A DNA stretch of 64,000 nucleotides, taken from contig JAEVHH010000004.1 in assembly GCA_017607445.1 (NCBI GenBank), positions 558,001 to 622,000 on the forward strand, in the 5' to 3' direction. Shown here one piece after another: positions 11,750-24,616 of this stretch; the first letter of the stretch is position 1, and each line of letters begins with the position of its first letter. The notes under the pieces are model-generated. The model was given only the letters and a program-made list of their open reading frames with translations. It made no database searches and was not told where the DNA came from. The position numbers were made by a program, and so were the translations under genes. This DNA comes from Histoplasma ohiense (lineage: Eukaryota > Ascomycota > Eurotiomycetes > Onygenales > Ajellomycetaceae).

Positions 11750-12790
11750 ATGGTCTTGACACATACAAAATCTCTTGAAAATCAATCTGAATCCTCTACT
11801 GCCTTCAATGATCACAATGCATGTTTGCAACAGTTGAATGATTAAATTTGTGAACAAGAGCAGCAATTAACTATTCTGCATGCACAACAACAGCTCAATG
11901 AATTGAAAGTGCAGATTTGTGGAGATACTCTCATTGAGCTTCAATTAATTCAGAATATCACCACAGAATCAGCACAAAATCAATCTGTGAACAATACAGA
12001 TGATGATAATGAAACACCATTGAGATTGAAGATTAAGAACTATTATTGAGAAAAAAATATATTAGAATTCAAGAACTATAAAGATTGCATGTTGACTCTC
12101 TTTACACATCACTGCTGATATTATTGAAAGGAAGAACACAAGATAAATGATGCTAAACTCTATCTTGATATTCATGTTAAGCAGAAGTGATTGAATTTTG
12201 TATCATTGTATAAGAGATGTGGAGGAGCAACACTGTTGACTTTTGATGATATGTTATCACATCTAGAAATGCAAATTAACAATCCACAGAACCAGCACTG
12301 ATTGACAAGTCAAAAATTTCAAAATGCAAAGCAACAAGAATGACAATCAATACATAATTTCTCTAAATATCTTGAAGACTGAGAATACTACTTACCCTCA
12401 TATAGTGAAGAACAAAGAATGGATAACTTGTATAGTAAGATATTGAAGATATTACACACTGAACTCAATCATTGAAATCAAGAGTCTCAGAACTACAAAG
12501 AGTTGCTTCAAACTCTACAGACTTTCAAGAAAAATATGTCAGAGCAACAGTGTGCTATTCACAAAGAAAGATCTGTGATATTTATAGAGAATCAGTGTCA
12601 TTCTGATAAATCTAGCAACCATTGAAACAAGAGGAAATGAGAGGAACAAATGAGTTCAACTGAACAAATCAAGAAAGATAAATATAACTGAATGAAGAAG
12701 TGTTCTCACTGTCATAAAAAGAATCATATTACAAATGATTGTTGAATGTTACATCTCAAAAAGTGCAACCAAGTTTGATAAGCAAAAAAT
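11750..12790 (+). pseudogene. B1 gag remnant with CCHC zinc knuckle
   Basis: Begins with ATG at 11750, 105 bp after the LTR. The N-terminal part is glutamine-rich and coiled-coil-like. A CX2CX4HX4C nucleocapsid knuckle (residues C-S-H-C-H-K-K-N-H-I-T-N-D-C) is encoded at 12701-12742. In-frame TGA codons interrupt the frame repeatedly, so no functional capsid protein can be made. The knuckle and the position before pol identify it as Gag. Confidence 0.8.
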
Positions 12791-15700
12791 CAGCAATCTT
12801 AATTGTAGAAACAGCTGCTGCATTGAGAATACAAACAACTAGACTGTGAGATAAATGATTATTGACAATGAATACATGAATACTGACAGAAGTGAAATGG
12901 TTGATGATGTGGATGCTAGTGAATTCTGACACAGATATGAACTTTGTGTCCCACATCTGAGCATCAAAATATTTCTCAAAGACAGAAGATAAACCAAAAG
13001 TAGTGGAAGCAGTTGATAATCATAAGATTAAATCATATGAACAATGAAGAGCTGCAATGAAGATTATCAATGATGAACATATTCTTCAAGAAGAATTCCA
13101 CCATTTCAAAAAAGCTGATATTAGTAGATATGATATAATTTTAAGCATGCTGTGATTGAAAGCTGTGAACTCTGATATCAACTGAGTGTGAAGATACTGA
13201 ATCTATAGAAAAGCATCAAATATTAACCACATGCATCTGAATACTGCTAAAGAATTTGCAACACTAATTGATGATGGCAATATTATATTCACTGTTTTAT
13301 CATTACAAGCTGTGAGTGCAGCAACTGAGCCAAATATCTCAGATAATTATAAAGATTATCTTGATGTATTCTGAGAAGACATATCTGATGCAGAATACAC
13401 ATCTCACAATCATGCTATAGATCTCAAACCTGGCAAGAAACCCTCATACCAACTGATATATAACTTATCATCTCAAGAACTCTCCATCCTCTGAGAATAT
13501 ATTGAAAAAGTGTTAGAGAAGAATTGAATATGTCTGTTCAAGAGTTCAGCAGACACATCAGTATTATTTGCACTCAAGAAAGATAAAACCCTACATCTTT
13601 GTATGAATTATCAAGGATTGAATGAAATAATGATCAAGAATTGATATTCACTGCTCTTGATAAGTGAAATACTTGATAGATTAGCAGATGTCAAAATATA
13701 TACACAGCTGAACCTTAGAGATGCATATCATAGAATTCACATACAAGCAGAGAATGAATGGAAAACAGCATTTCAAACATAATATGAATACTTTGAATAT
13801 CTAGTCTTATCTTTTGAACTAATCAATGTCTCTGTGATCTTTCAATCTTATATCAACAAAGTCCTCAGTGATCTTTTAGACATATATTGTGTGGCTTATC
13901 TCAATGATATTGTAATCTATTCAAACATGCTTGATGAACATGTCGTCCATGTTAAGAATGTGCTGGAATGGTTAAGATGATGGAAACTATATATCAAACT
14001 TAGTAAATGTATGTTCCACACAACAGAAATTGGATTTTTGGGTTTTGTGATTACCACACAGAGCATTACTATTGAGAAACACTGTGTTGATATGATTCTA
14101 GATTGATCAGAATCACAAACTATAAATGAATTGTAAATATTTCTAGAATTTGTCAATTTCTATCATTGATTCATATACAAGTTCTCAATAATAACAGCAT
14201 CTCTGACTGAATTGTTAAAAGATTACAAAATGAAAAGAGGGAAGAATAACACATCTGTTCAGTTAGATGAAAACTGCAAGCATGCAATTTTGCAGTTAAA
14301 AGAATGCTTTACAAAAGCACTGTTGTTGATTCATTTTGATTCACAGTGAAAGCTCTGTATAGAAATGGATGGATCTGATGTTGCAATCACTGCAGTAATA
14401 TCACAATTAATGAATGATGATCACTGACATCTGATTGTGTTTTGATCTAGAAAGCTCACAGAAATAGAAAGATGTTATCAAATATATGATCTAGAAATGT
14501 TGCTGATTGTAGAAGCTTTCAAGCAATAGCATCACTACTTATATAATAACAGACATTCAATAACTGTTTTATCTGATCATATCAATCTTCAGTGCTTCAT
14601 GACAATGAAGCAGCTAAATGAGTGTCAGATTTGCTGGATGAAAATGCTCTCAGTGTTTGATTTTGAAATAGAGCATCATTCTGGGAAAAATAATCCTGCA
14701 GATGCATCAAGTTGTTATTCAGATTTTGTAAAATATACAGCTCTCTTAACAGAGCTCTCTATTCTGCAAGAGAAGCTGTATAAGAGGATCTTTAAATCAC
14801 TAAAGACAAAAGAAAATACAAAATTAGATCAATGTATCAAGATGATATGAAAAGATCTGCAAGCTAATGAAAATTGTTGAGTGAAGAGATCTGTAATCAT
14901 TGATGACAACAATCTCTGCAGAATAAAGAACACATCTGTGAATGAGAACAAGATTGCAGATGTTACAGAGTTAAATCTAGAGATTCTGATGTCATGAATT
15001 TTAGCTGTCAAGATATTTGAGTTCAAGACAGTCTATTATAAAGAGATAATCAAATCTATCATCAAACTCTTACTGCAGATTCAGAATAGAGATGCCAGCA
15101 TGTCTGAACTTTGCAGAAGACTAGAGATGAATGATACTAGTATAAATAATTATTCAATCTAGACAGTAGATAAAGATGATCTGCTCAGAAAAGATGATAA
15201 AGTCTACATATCACAAAACAAAATCATAAAACATGAAATAATGAAAATGAATCACAATGATCTTCAAGATGACCATTTTGAATGTGACAAAATCATCAAA
15301 GCAATCAAATGCAAGTACTTGTGACATGATATGAGTGATGAGATTGCAGAATATGTGAGAACTTGTGATGTTTGTCAATGTGTTAAGATACCACAGCACA
15401 AGCTGTATGGATTGCTACAACCACATTCAGTGTCAGATAAGAAATAGCATACAATTAGTATGAACTTTATTGAAGATCTGCCAGATAATAAAAAGAGAAG
15501 TCAAATCTATAATGCTATTGTTGTATTTATTGATTTATTCATCAAATAAGCCATAATTGTGCCCACATCTTCAGAGCTAGATGTAGAAGAACTTGCAGAT
15601 ATTATTGTATGAAGAATTGTGAAGAACTTTAATCTATCTATGAACATTATTAGCAACTGAGATTCATTAATAAATAGCAAGTTTTGATCAACATTATGTT

Positions 15701-16518
15701 ATCTGCTTCATGTTCAATGAAAATTATTGACAGCATTCCACCCGCAAACTGACGGCCAGACAGAACAATTGAATCAGATGATTGAACATTATCTTCACAC
15801 ATATTGCAGCTATCAGCAAGATAATTGAATAGAATGAATTTCTCTGATGCAATGAACATATAACAATGCCTTCCATGCATTGATAAAAATGACATCATCT
15901 GAAGCAATGATCAGCTGACCAACTGAACTTCACATAGATGTGAAACCTCCAAGCACAGATGTGTCAAAATCAGTGATGAAACAAGTGAAACAGATGAAAC
16001 AAGCAGAGAACAAGATTTAAAAATATCTGAAAGCTGTCAAAGCAGCTGAGAAAAAGTATTACAATCAGCATCATATATCAAAAAGCTTTAAGATAGAGAA
16101 CTGAGTAATGCTGCATGCAAAAAACATATTCATCTTATAATCCTCACTCAAACTAGATCATTGATTTTTGAGTCTCTTTCAAATAATTGATATCTGCAGT
16201 ATGCAGATGTACAAACTGAAACTCACACTGTAATATAAAGAAATTCATCTTATATTCCATGTTTCTCTTCTCAAATCATATCACACACACAACAGACAAA
16301 TCCTGCAAGCAGAACTGATAATTATAGATGTGTAAGAGAAATGAGAAGTTGAAGCTATATTAGACAAGCATCAGTATCACAGTCAAACACAGTATCTTAT
16401 CAAATGAAAAGATTGTACAGACACAGACAATTCTTGAAAATCTGAGAAAAACTTGATGAACAGTCAGAAGTACTTGAAACAGTTTAATAAAATCTATCAG
16501 AAATCAGTCAGTAAATAA
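12791..16518 (+). pseudogene. B1 pol remnant (RT, RNase H, integrase, chromodomain)
   Basis: RT spans about 13220-14100. Its active site near 13890-13925 reads YLNDIVIYS, the first Asp of YxDD lost to Asn by CG-to-CA change. RNase H spans about 14260-14700. The integrase zinc domain at about 15250-15400 shows H...H and CDVC. The integrase core includes the classic segment FHPQTDGQTEQLNQ at about 15738-15780, one of the few spots with CG retained. A chromodomain follows at about 16330-16490 (EVEAILDKHQY...YLIK), and the frame ends with TAA at 16516-16518. The chromodomain places family B in the chromoviruses. Stops throughout show it is inactive. Confidence 0.88.
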
Positions 16519-17336
16519 AAACAAAGAAAACAATGATGACTGCTGAATATACTTATTCCACTCAGAGATTAAAAAACAGATCTGTCTCAGCTTAGTCAAT
16601 GTCATTCAAAAAATTGTCATCAAGACAAATCTGCTTATTATTCTGAATTTTCTCAACTGATGAAGCACAACATTTCAATGATGACTTGAGAGCTGCAATC
16701 AGTGATGTAATCACTGAGATCTCATCAATCACTGTTTCAGCTGAAGTTTCAGAAGAACTGTTTCATTGAATCTTCTGAATCTTCACAGCAAAGAATCTAA
16801 TCACTGCAGTCACAGTGCTCTGCAAAATGTTAATATTCAAAGCATTCACATCAGCAACAATTAGATTCTCAGCAGCATTGATAATCATCTGAATCAATTC
16901 AACAGCATCCACTGACATCTAATAGAAAGTTAATATTATATACTGTAAAAACATTTGTTTTGAATAATAACTTATCAGAACACAGACATACTTTGTCATC
17001 AAGCAGTGCTTGCATTTTTTATATCAACTCTCAGCAGACTCACAATGATGATGAAGGAATGTTGTCAAATGTCAAATACAACAACAGCAATATACTGCTG
17101 CATTTCTTTTTAACACTTCAACAGAATCATCCACTTTCTCATCTTTGTCTACATTATCAGTCAACTCAAATAACATACCAAGATCTTGACCCAGCAAGAA
17201 TGACACTGATGTAATAGCAGAACACAAAAACACACTTTCTGAAATGCTGCTATGATTGAATACTATATTCTGCTATAACAACAAATCATCAGAGTTTATA
17301 TAGAATTCTAGAACTTCATCTGCATTCTTATAGATC

Positions 17337-17869
17337 TGTAACGGGCGTACTTCGATTAACGATCTAGCACTATTCTAATACAGATTACGAATTGATTAAG
17401 AAAAGAAAGAGAAAAGAAATCAGAAGAAAAGGTCGTACAAAGAGGGTTCTTATAGAGGAAAGTTCAGAGTGGAAGAATATCAGAAGCCACTCCACAGTGG
17501 AGTGTGGAGTGGAAGAACATTAAGAGGTACACATAAGAATTGTTAGAAGTTATGTGAGTGCAGAACATGAGATGGGGGAATCATTGAGAGCTATGTGAAA
17601 GAATTGTTAGAGACTATACAAGTGTGAAACACAGAGCAGAAGAATGTAAGAAGCTATGTGAAAGAATCATTAGAGACTACATGAGCATGGAGCATGAAGT
17701 GGAAGAATATTAAGAGCTACACAGAAGAATCATTAGAAACTACACAAGTGCAGAGCACAGAGTGAAAGAACATTGAGAATTATATGAGATCACAACAGCC
17801 AGAAACAAGCAGATGCAGAAGGAGAGTTGATTGTGTAAGTTAATTACTAACAGATACTAATCTGTCATA
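17337..17869 (-). repeat. 3' LTR of A2 (533 bp)
   Basis: Starts TGTAACGGGCGTACTTCG and ends near TCTGTCATA on the plus strand. It has the same length as the 5' LTR at 22898-23430. It retains CG at its start (ACGGGCG, TTCGATTAACG), whereas the 5' LTR reads TATAACAGATG there, so the two LTRs have mutated independently. Confidence 0.93.
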
Positions 17870-17885
17870 TTATCCCCTTCTATCA
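17870..17885 (-). promoter_or_regulatory. Polypurine tract of A2
   Basis: Next to the 3' LTR the minus strand reads AGAAGGGGATAA, a purine run where plus-strand DNA synthesis is primed in gypsy elements. A3 has GAGAGAGATAA in the same place. The assignment rests on position and composition. Confidence 0.6.
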
Positions 17886-20800
17886 GAGTGAGTGAGGACT
17901 TGTAGATGTTGAGGGTGGTGGTGTTCTTCAAGACAGATGCAGATTTCCAGGTCAGATGATTGTATTCTATTCATTTGATGAGATATTCACAGTGATGGTG
18001 ATTGGTTCTATTGTCAAGAATTGTTTTGATTTCTCACTTGAGTTCATTGTCTTCTTCTACAATAATGGGTGGCTGTCAATCAGAGGTTCTCTGTGAGGGG
18101 AATGAATCCTCAGCTGTGAATCAGAGCAGGTTTGTATGAAAGATGTTGTGAATGCCAGATGAGGTGTTGAGTTGATAATCATGTATGCCTAGCACTTTCT
18201 TCACTGTATATTTGATGTGGTGGTAATCTAGTATACATGAGGAGTGGTCTGTTCTTATGTTCTTGAGATTCAGTCAGACTTTGTCTTCTATATAGTATCA
18301 GGTTGCAGAACTTCTTCTGATGTTCATTTGATTCTCATAATCTTGCTGAATACTGATCATTGAAGTTTCTGTTCATTTACAGACTTTCTTCAGCTTGCTC
18401 ACAATGTTCTCTGCTGTCTGTATGAGGCTGCAGGCATGTGCAGTTTCTTGGGGAGTCTCAGAGAAGTTCAGAATCTCTAAATTGTATCTGTGTAGAAGAA
18501 AGAATGAGCTTACATCTGTTGTAGTGAAATCTCAACTGTTAATTGCAATCTCAGTGTGTGGCAGCAGATTGCTTCAGTTGTCTTGTGTGTAATTGCAGAA
18601 CTTACAGAGGATGTTCTTTACTATTTGTATCATTCTCTCAATAGCTTCATCAGTCTCTGAGTGATATGCTGTTGATAACTTTTGTTCAATTCTTAATAAT
18701 TGACATACACAGACTCAGAGTGTGCTGATGAATTGACTGTCTCTATCTGATACAATGAATGAAGATAGACTGTGTATATGATAGAATGAGCTTCTGACAA
18801 AGACATCTGCAACTACTTCAGTGTTCATTTTGTCACAGAGCTGTAGTATTACACTCTTGCTGAGTTGATTGACAATGACTAGAATGTTTGTAGAACCTCT
18901 GCTTTTGAGTAAGAAAACTGCAAAATCAATAGCTATATCATATCAAGTTCAGTCAGAGACAGATAGAGGCTTCAGCATCTCTTTTCAGCATTCACATCAT
19001 ATCATCACTGAGCTGCAGTGATCACAGTTGTGTATGAACCAGTGTATGTCTTTCAACATATCTGATCAGTAGAATTCTCAGACAATAATATTGTATATGA
19101 TTTCATATTCTGAATGTCTGATCATTGATGAGTCATGAATTTCTTGCATGATCTGTGTTTGTAGAGGTTCTGAATTGGGGATCCATTGTCTATCTTGAAA
19201 GTGTAAGCAGTTGTCATCATCAATTGAACATGCTGAGATATCTGTTCTTGGGTATATGTCTGTGGGGAATTGAGGTGCTTTACTTCATACAGCTTTGACA
19301 GCTTGCTGTCAGAATTCATCTGCTTCTGCTGCTAGTCTTCATTGTTCTTTGAGCAAGGGTTCTTGAGCTCAGAACTGATTGATATGTATGCAGAGTTTGT
19401 CTGATTGTGTAGAACTTTCTATAATTACAGAGTTGATTAACTGATGCTCTTGATGTTTTCATCTGTTATCTAAGTCATCAGATGGTATATCTTATTCTTG
19501 ATGAAACAGAGCATCTGCAAGGGTGTTCTCTATTTCAGATTGATAATGAATTGTGAACAAAAAACAGCTAAGAAACAATGATCAATGCATATGCCTCTCA
19601 GTGAGCTTATGAGTGATTGTGAAGTATTCTAAGTTCTTATGATCAGTAACAATCTCAAACTTCTCAACACTCATAAGTTCAGACTTTCATTTCTTGAGAC
19701 ATTGTATGATCACTAGAAGCTTCTTGTTGTAGATCTTATAGTTACATTCAGTGAGTGACATTTTTTTTGAAATGAAGGCACAAGATTGTAGAACATCTTC
19801 ATTATCATATTGTATTAATACCTCATCTACTACATAATCTGAGATGTCTGTTTTGAGAATCATATGCTTATCTGAATCAAATGATTGCAGCATCAGAGTG
19901 CTTGTGAACATACACTTCAGTTTTTTGAATGCTGTATCTGCTTCATCAGTTCATTGAAATATGATGTCTTTCTGAGTCAGATCTGTCAGTGATTGTATGA
20001 TATCAGAGAAGTCTTTGATGAATCTTCAGTAGAAGTTGATGAATTCTAGAAAGCTTCTAGTCTCTTTTACTAAGACTGATATCTTTCAGTTGAGAATTGC
20101 TTTCATCTTCTTAGAATCCATGCATATGTCTTTTTCAGCTTCAATGATGAATTCTAGATAGGTTGTAGACTTGGTCTTGAAGTTGCATTTGTCAATGTTC
20201 ACTTGCAGTTCAGCTTTTCATAGATGGTCAAGCATTTGTTGTACATGCTTACAGTGCTCAGTGAGCAATTCATCAGTGAAGATCAAGATATCATTCATAT
20301 ATGCTGAGATGATCTTATCAAGCAGATCTCATAGAGCTCAGTTAATGTATTTCTGAAATGTACTCAGAGCATTCACTAATTCAAAGAGAGTCACTGTTCA
20401 TTTGTATAATCTGTAATATGTATGAAAGACAGTTAGCCATTTGTCATCTTCATTAATCCTTATTTTGTAGAAGGCTGCAGAGATGTCAAGTTTCATAAAT
20501 CATTTTACTTTTTCTATTCATTCAAGCATTTCATTGATGAGTGGAAGAGGGTATTGATTCTTCTGCATAATCTTGTTGAGTTCTCAATAGTTGATGCAGA
20601 ATCATAAGTCTTCTTCTGATTTCTTTGCAAACAGTACAGATGCTGCAGTGGATGAGTTGCTAACACAAATGAAGTCTTTGTCTAGTAATCCATTGAGCAT
20701 TTTTTATAGAACAAGAAGCTTGTTGTGTGACATGCTGTAGAGAGAATCTCAGAGTGATTGCAGATTCTTATCATCTTTTTTAATGAGCTCAATTGTATGA

Positions 20801-21435
20801 TCTATACTGAGTTTTTGATGAGGGGGAAGCTTTTCAGTTTCTTTCTCATCAAACACATCTGTGAAGTCTTTGTATGATTTGAGTAGTTTCTTGCACAGTT
20901 TCTTGAGATCTTTGAGTTCTAACTTTTCTAACACTTTCTTGATATCTGTCATGCTAGCAGTGAACACTTGGATGTTCTTCTTCTTATGCATTTGACAGAT
21001 TAGTAGTTTGTACATTTCTGCTGATATCTGAGTGAGATCAGTGGTTCTATTGACATTCTTCTCATAAATATGATCATCTTCTGAGAAAATAAGACAGTGG
21101 TTGTGTGTGTTCAACAAGGTTCCAAATTCTGTGAGTTATGATAGACTGAGCATTAGATTGTACTCAAGGTCTTGTATTTCATATGTATATACATTCTTTT
21201 TCTTGTGTTCTTCTACATTGACATTAAATCTTATCATGTTGTAGGAGGCAGATTCTCTGAGGCTGTCAAATCCACTGAGCTTATACAGTTTGAAAAAAAG
21301 AATACACTGAAGCTTATGCTTCTCAACCAGCTGGGTGTCTATAAGAGTATAGTGAAGGAAACCACTGTCTATCATTGCTTGTATATTGACTAAGCTATTT
21401 ACAATGACAGAGATTATGATTGCATTCACTTGCAT
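17885..21435 (-). pseudogene. A2 pol remnant (protease, RT, RNase H, integrase, chromodomain)
   Basis: Reading right to left: protease with AMIDSG (21136-21435); RT from 21117 with active site YMNDILIFTD near 20270-20300; RNase H around 19500-19911; integrase, whose zinc region near 19020 shows the CDHC pair, to about 18300; and a chromodomain near 17935-18060. The frame has stops and frameshifts. The longest open piece (20749-21117) covers the start of RT. Family order and chromodomain make it a chromovirus. Confidence 0.85.
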
Positions 21436-21439
21436 CTTC

Positions 21440-22520
21440 TGCTTGAATCTTCATTTAACTTTTTGCTTCTTGAGCTCTCATCTGTGTTTTAGAGCAAGAG
21501 CTCATCTTTTCTCTGTTCTTGTCTATCCACAGACAACACAGTGTTCACACACATGAGGGGTTTACTCAGAGTGATTGCATTTGAACATTGGTTTGCAAAG
21601 TGCTCTGACTTGTCACAGTATATGCAGATTTTTCTGATGATTCAGTCAGTGATGTCCTTCTCTGAGACATTGGAGACTCTTGAGTGACTTGTGTTTATAT
21701 GTGAAACTCAGTTCATTGATTCTGGTTTGAAGGTGGGGAGTGCTGCAGAGTGATTCAGAGTGTACACATTTATTCAGCAGAATCCTCTGTGATTTTGAAG
21801 TGCATGGAACTGAGACAGATCATTGTTCAACAGACAAAAATCAGTACAGAATTCACTGTATGTTGAGAGCTTCAGACACTCTACACTTCAGTTATGCAAC
21901 TGAAAGTTCAAATTCTTGAACAGTATGTTGATTTTGACAGTGTTGTCTCAGTCTTGCCCATCTGCTTCTAGAAGCTTGTGGTTGAATTTAGAAAGATAAG
22001 TTGCCAACATAACATTCATCTGATGAGTCTGATTAAGCCAGTCTAACACCTTGACTTGAAGTGTAGAATTGAGAAAGAGAGAGTTGAGTTGTTGAAAGAC
22101 TAGCTCTGATGTATGTTGATGATTCTGACAATGACTCATTCAGAGTTGGAATTTTGCTAACATGTTGTCATTCAATCTGCTATGGATATACCACACTTGA
22201 TTGAATAGTGAGCCTATTGCTTGTTCATCAATGTCCAATTTGGCATTCACTTTTGACTTCCACACAAGATAGAGTGCTAGGTCTTTCTTGTATTTGTCAA
22301 GAATTGAGAGCTTCTCTCTTGGAGGCTTTTTGTGAGGTGTGGGTGTAGAAGGAATGGTGAATGTGGAAGTGCTCATTTCAGCAAGTTGTTGTTGCAATTC
22401 AGTCATCTGTAGTGTCTGTTGCTGAAGGATGCTTTGTAGGTCTAAGTTGTCATCCACTGTGTTCAGATGTGGTGGGTGTTCATAGAATTGTTCATAGTTC
22501 ATTTTGATATCTAAGAACAT
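21440..22520 (-). pseudogene. A2 gag remnant with CCHC knuckle
   Basis: Starts at ATG 22520 and stays open to 22140, then continues in the same frame after a single stop to 21948. It is glutamine-rich near the N-terminus. A CX2CX4HX4C knuckle (C-I-Y-C-D-K-S-E-H-F-A-N-Q-C) is encoded at 21585-21626. The position just after the leader and before protease fits Gag. It is inactive because of stops. Confidence 0.82.
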
Positions 22521-22897
22521 GTAATAATAATAAAAGAAAAGGAATACTTGTAGGCATTCAGTTCTCTCACAGACACTATTTGCAGTGTTGCAGTGCTAAG
22601 CTTGATCAAGCTTCTTTGTGAACACTATTCACAGCATTACAGTTCATAAGCACTCAGGCCTTGTAGAACATGATTGATTGTGTTTCAAACACTTAGACAC
22701 AACAATCTATATAACTAACAATAAAAGCACTCAGACTCATGAGGGATCTCTTGTAACAACTAGACACTTGAATCTGTAAACAACACACTTGGGTGTAAGA
22801 ACTGGTAATGAGGCACTCAGATCTTAAACAATGCACTTGAGTGTAAGAACTAATAACAAGACACTCAGATCTAAAACACAGAAGAATCAATTCATAA

Positions 22898-23430
22898 TAT
22901 AACAGATGTACTTCAATTAACAATCTAGCACTATTCTAATACAGATTACAAATTGATTAAGAAAAGAAAGAGAAAAGAAATCAGAAGAAAAGATTGTATG
23001 AAGAGGATTCTTATAGAGAAAAGTTCAGAGTGGAAGAATATCAGAAGCCACTCCACAGTGGAGTGCAGAGCAGAAGAACATTAAGAGATATGTGTAAGAA
23101 TTGTTAGAAGTTACATGAGTGTGGAATATGGAGTGAGGAAATCATTGAGAGCTATGTGAAAGAATCATTAGAGACTATATGAGTGTGGAACACAGAGTGG
23201 GAGAATGTAAGAAGCTACATGGAAGAATTGTTAGAGACTATATGAGTGCAGAGCACAGAGTGGAAGAATGTTAAGAGCTACATAGAAGAATCATTAGAAA
23301 CTATGCAAGTGCAGAGCACAGAGCAGAAAAACATTGAGGGTTATGTGAGGTCACAACAGCCAGGAATGAGTGGGTGCAGAAGAGGAGTTGGTTGTGTAAG
23401 TTAATTACTAACAGATGCTAACCCGTCACA
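22898..23430 (-). repeat. 5' LTR of A2 (533 bp)
   Basis: Matches the 3' LTR end to end with many transitions and ends ACCCGTCACA at 23430. It holds four copies of the 63-bp unit. The flanking AGATC at 23431-23435 is the second copy of the A2 target-site duplication. Confidence 0.93.
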
Positions 23431-24329
23431 AGATCTGCACATCAAATACAAATCTCACAACAGCAGTTTGATACATGACAAATCTCTCATTCAGAACTTC
23501 ATCAGAGAGCAGCATCTCATGAAATTCATTGATCAAAGATTGACTGATTTTATGAAAGTGCTCAGACATCTATAATCTGTTAGCATTCATAACAATCTCA
23601 GTTTAAGAAAACTTATGACAGCACAACTTCTATTTGATATATGACAGATGTGACAGTATATTCATTCATTGTTCACAAAGCAAGAATATACTGAGGAATT
23701 CTGCAACCTCTTCAGACAACCCAAGCAAATGCTCTTGATAGCAGACAGTATATCACCCTCTATAGACTCTGAACCAGCAATGGAAACAGCTGATTCTGAC
23801 ATTCTATCATAACTTTAATTAGTACCAAGATCTTATTCAAAGGAGAAGAAAAAGCAAAAGCAACAAGAAAGAAAAACAGATGTTGAAGATTGAAATCAAT
23901 ATTACAATATTGATCAAAAAAATTGCAACAACACAAAACTCAATTCAAAATGAAAAATGCAACCACACAATCAAAACTTTGAATTTCACAATAAAAATTG
24001 CATAGAAAGATACAGTGTACTTTGTTTGATAAATTGATGTATTCTTTTTTAATAAAAAATTGTTAGTAGTGATGTTGATGATGATATTCAATGAAGTGTG
24101 ATTTTTGATGTAGAAGTCAAAGAAAAGAGGTTCAGAAGTTGTGTCTAAATTATGATTGAACTGCAATGACACTGAAGATGAAAAAACATTCTTCTGAAAC
24201 AGCAATACTTCAGAATTAATCTCAACAATTAATTCAGTCTGATTCTGTAAACTCTATACAATATTAACCACACAGCATATGTTATGAACTTTGCATGTTG
24301 CAGTAAGAAGCTCTGAGAATCAGATCTTT

Positions 24330-24345
24330 GAAGAAGAGAGATAAT
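24330..24345 (+). promoter_or_regulatory. Polypurine tract of B1
   Basis: GAAGAAGAGAGATAAT directly abuts the 3' LTR start at 24346, the expected site of the plus-strand primer. Confidence 0.6.
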
Positions 24346-24616
24346 TGTAATAGACACAATAAAGATATCTATATTAGAAAATAGCTATATAGTGATAGAA
24401 GAACACAGAACACATCAGAATTAATGAGAAGGAATATAGCACACAGCATCATAGATGACTGTAGTATATAATAATTGTCTATATAATGCTCACTGATATC
24501 TGTAGATATTAGAAGATCAGTGATTAACTTTGAATAATAGAAATTGCTATCTTCTTAACATTCTATATATGTACTTCATACTACTTTCATAATTATATCT
24601 ACAACTATCTCTTACA
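24346..24616 (+). repeat. 3' LTR of B1 (271 bp)
   Basis: Starts TGTAATAGACACAA and ends ATCTCTTACA. It is the same length as 11374-11644 and differs mainly by transitions at former CG sites. It is followed by TTTTA, then by B2 gag sequence. Confidence 0.92.

Larger units (their letters stand above)
17337..23430 (-). mobile_element. Ty3/gypsy chromovirus family A, full-length copy A2 nested in B1
   Basis: Complete 6094-bp element with two 533-bp LTRs (17337-17869 and 22898-23430) and a perfect AGATC duplication (17332-17336, 23431-23435). Removing it restores the antisense frame of B1, collinear with B2 near 6472. The minus strand carries leader, gag, protease, RT, RNase H, integrase and chromodomain in gypsy order. 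It is mutated and inactive, though less so in its 3' LTR, which keeps several CG sites. It is the youngest of the three nested coding copies by insertion order. Confidence 0.95.
16553..23820 (-). pseudogene. B1 copy of the antisense Cys6 ORF, interrupted by A2
   Basis: Minus-strand counterpart of 6125-7256, present at 16553-17336 and 23436-about 23820 and split by A2 in the middle exon. Stop TAA is at 16553-16555, facing the pol stop at 16516-16518 about 34 bp away. The first Cys6 motif (23,600-23,750 region) keeps all six cysteines in C-x2-C-x11-C-x8-C-x2-C-x6-C, including the one lost in B2. The second motif (about 16,980-17,100) keeps its six motif cysteines; an extra non-motif Cys of B2 is Tyr here. 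Splice landmarks (GCTAACAGATTATAG, TTCTATTAG) are conserved. Two separately inserted copies agreeing on motif and introns supports a real coding unit. Confidence 0.55.
11374..24616 (+). mobile_element. Ty3/gypsy chromovirus family B, copy B1 (plus), split by A2
   Basis: The 5' LTR is 11374-11644 and the 3' LTR is 24346-24616, both 271 bp. Flanks are TCTTA (11369-11373) and TTTTA (24617-24621), a 5-bp duplication with one C-to-T change. The interrupted sequence on either side rejoins into B2 gag, so B1 inserted into B2. Own sequence is 11374-17336 and 23436-24616; A2 occupies 17337-23430. Without A2 it is about 7.15 kb. It encodes gag with a CCHC knuckle, RT, RNase H, integrase and chromodomain on the plus strand and an antisense frame at its 3' end. 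It is broken by many stops. Confidence 0.92.
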
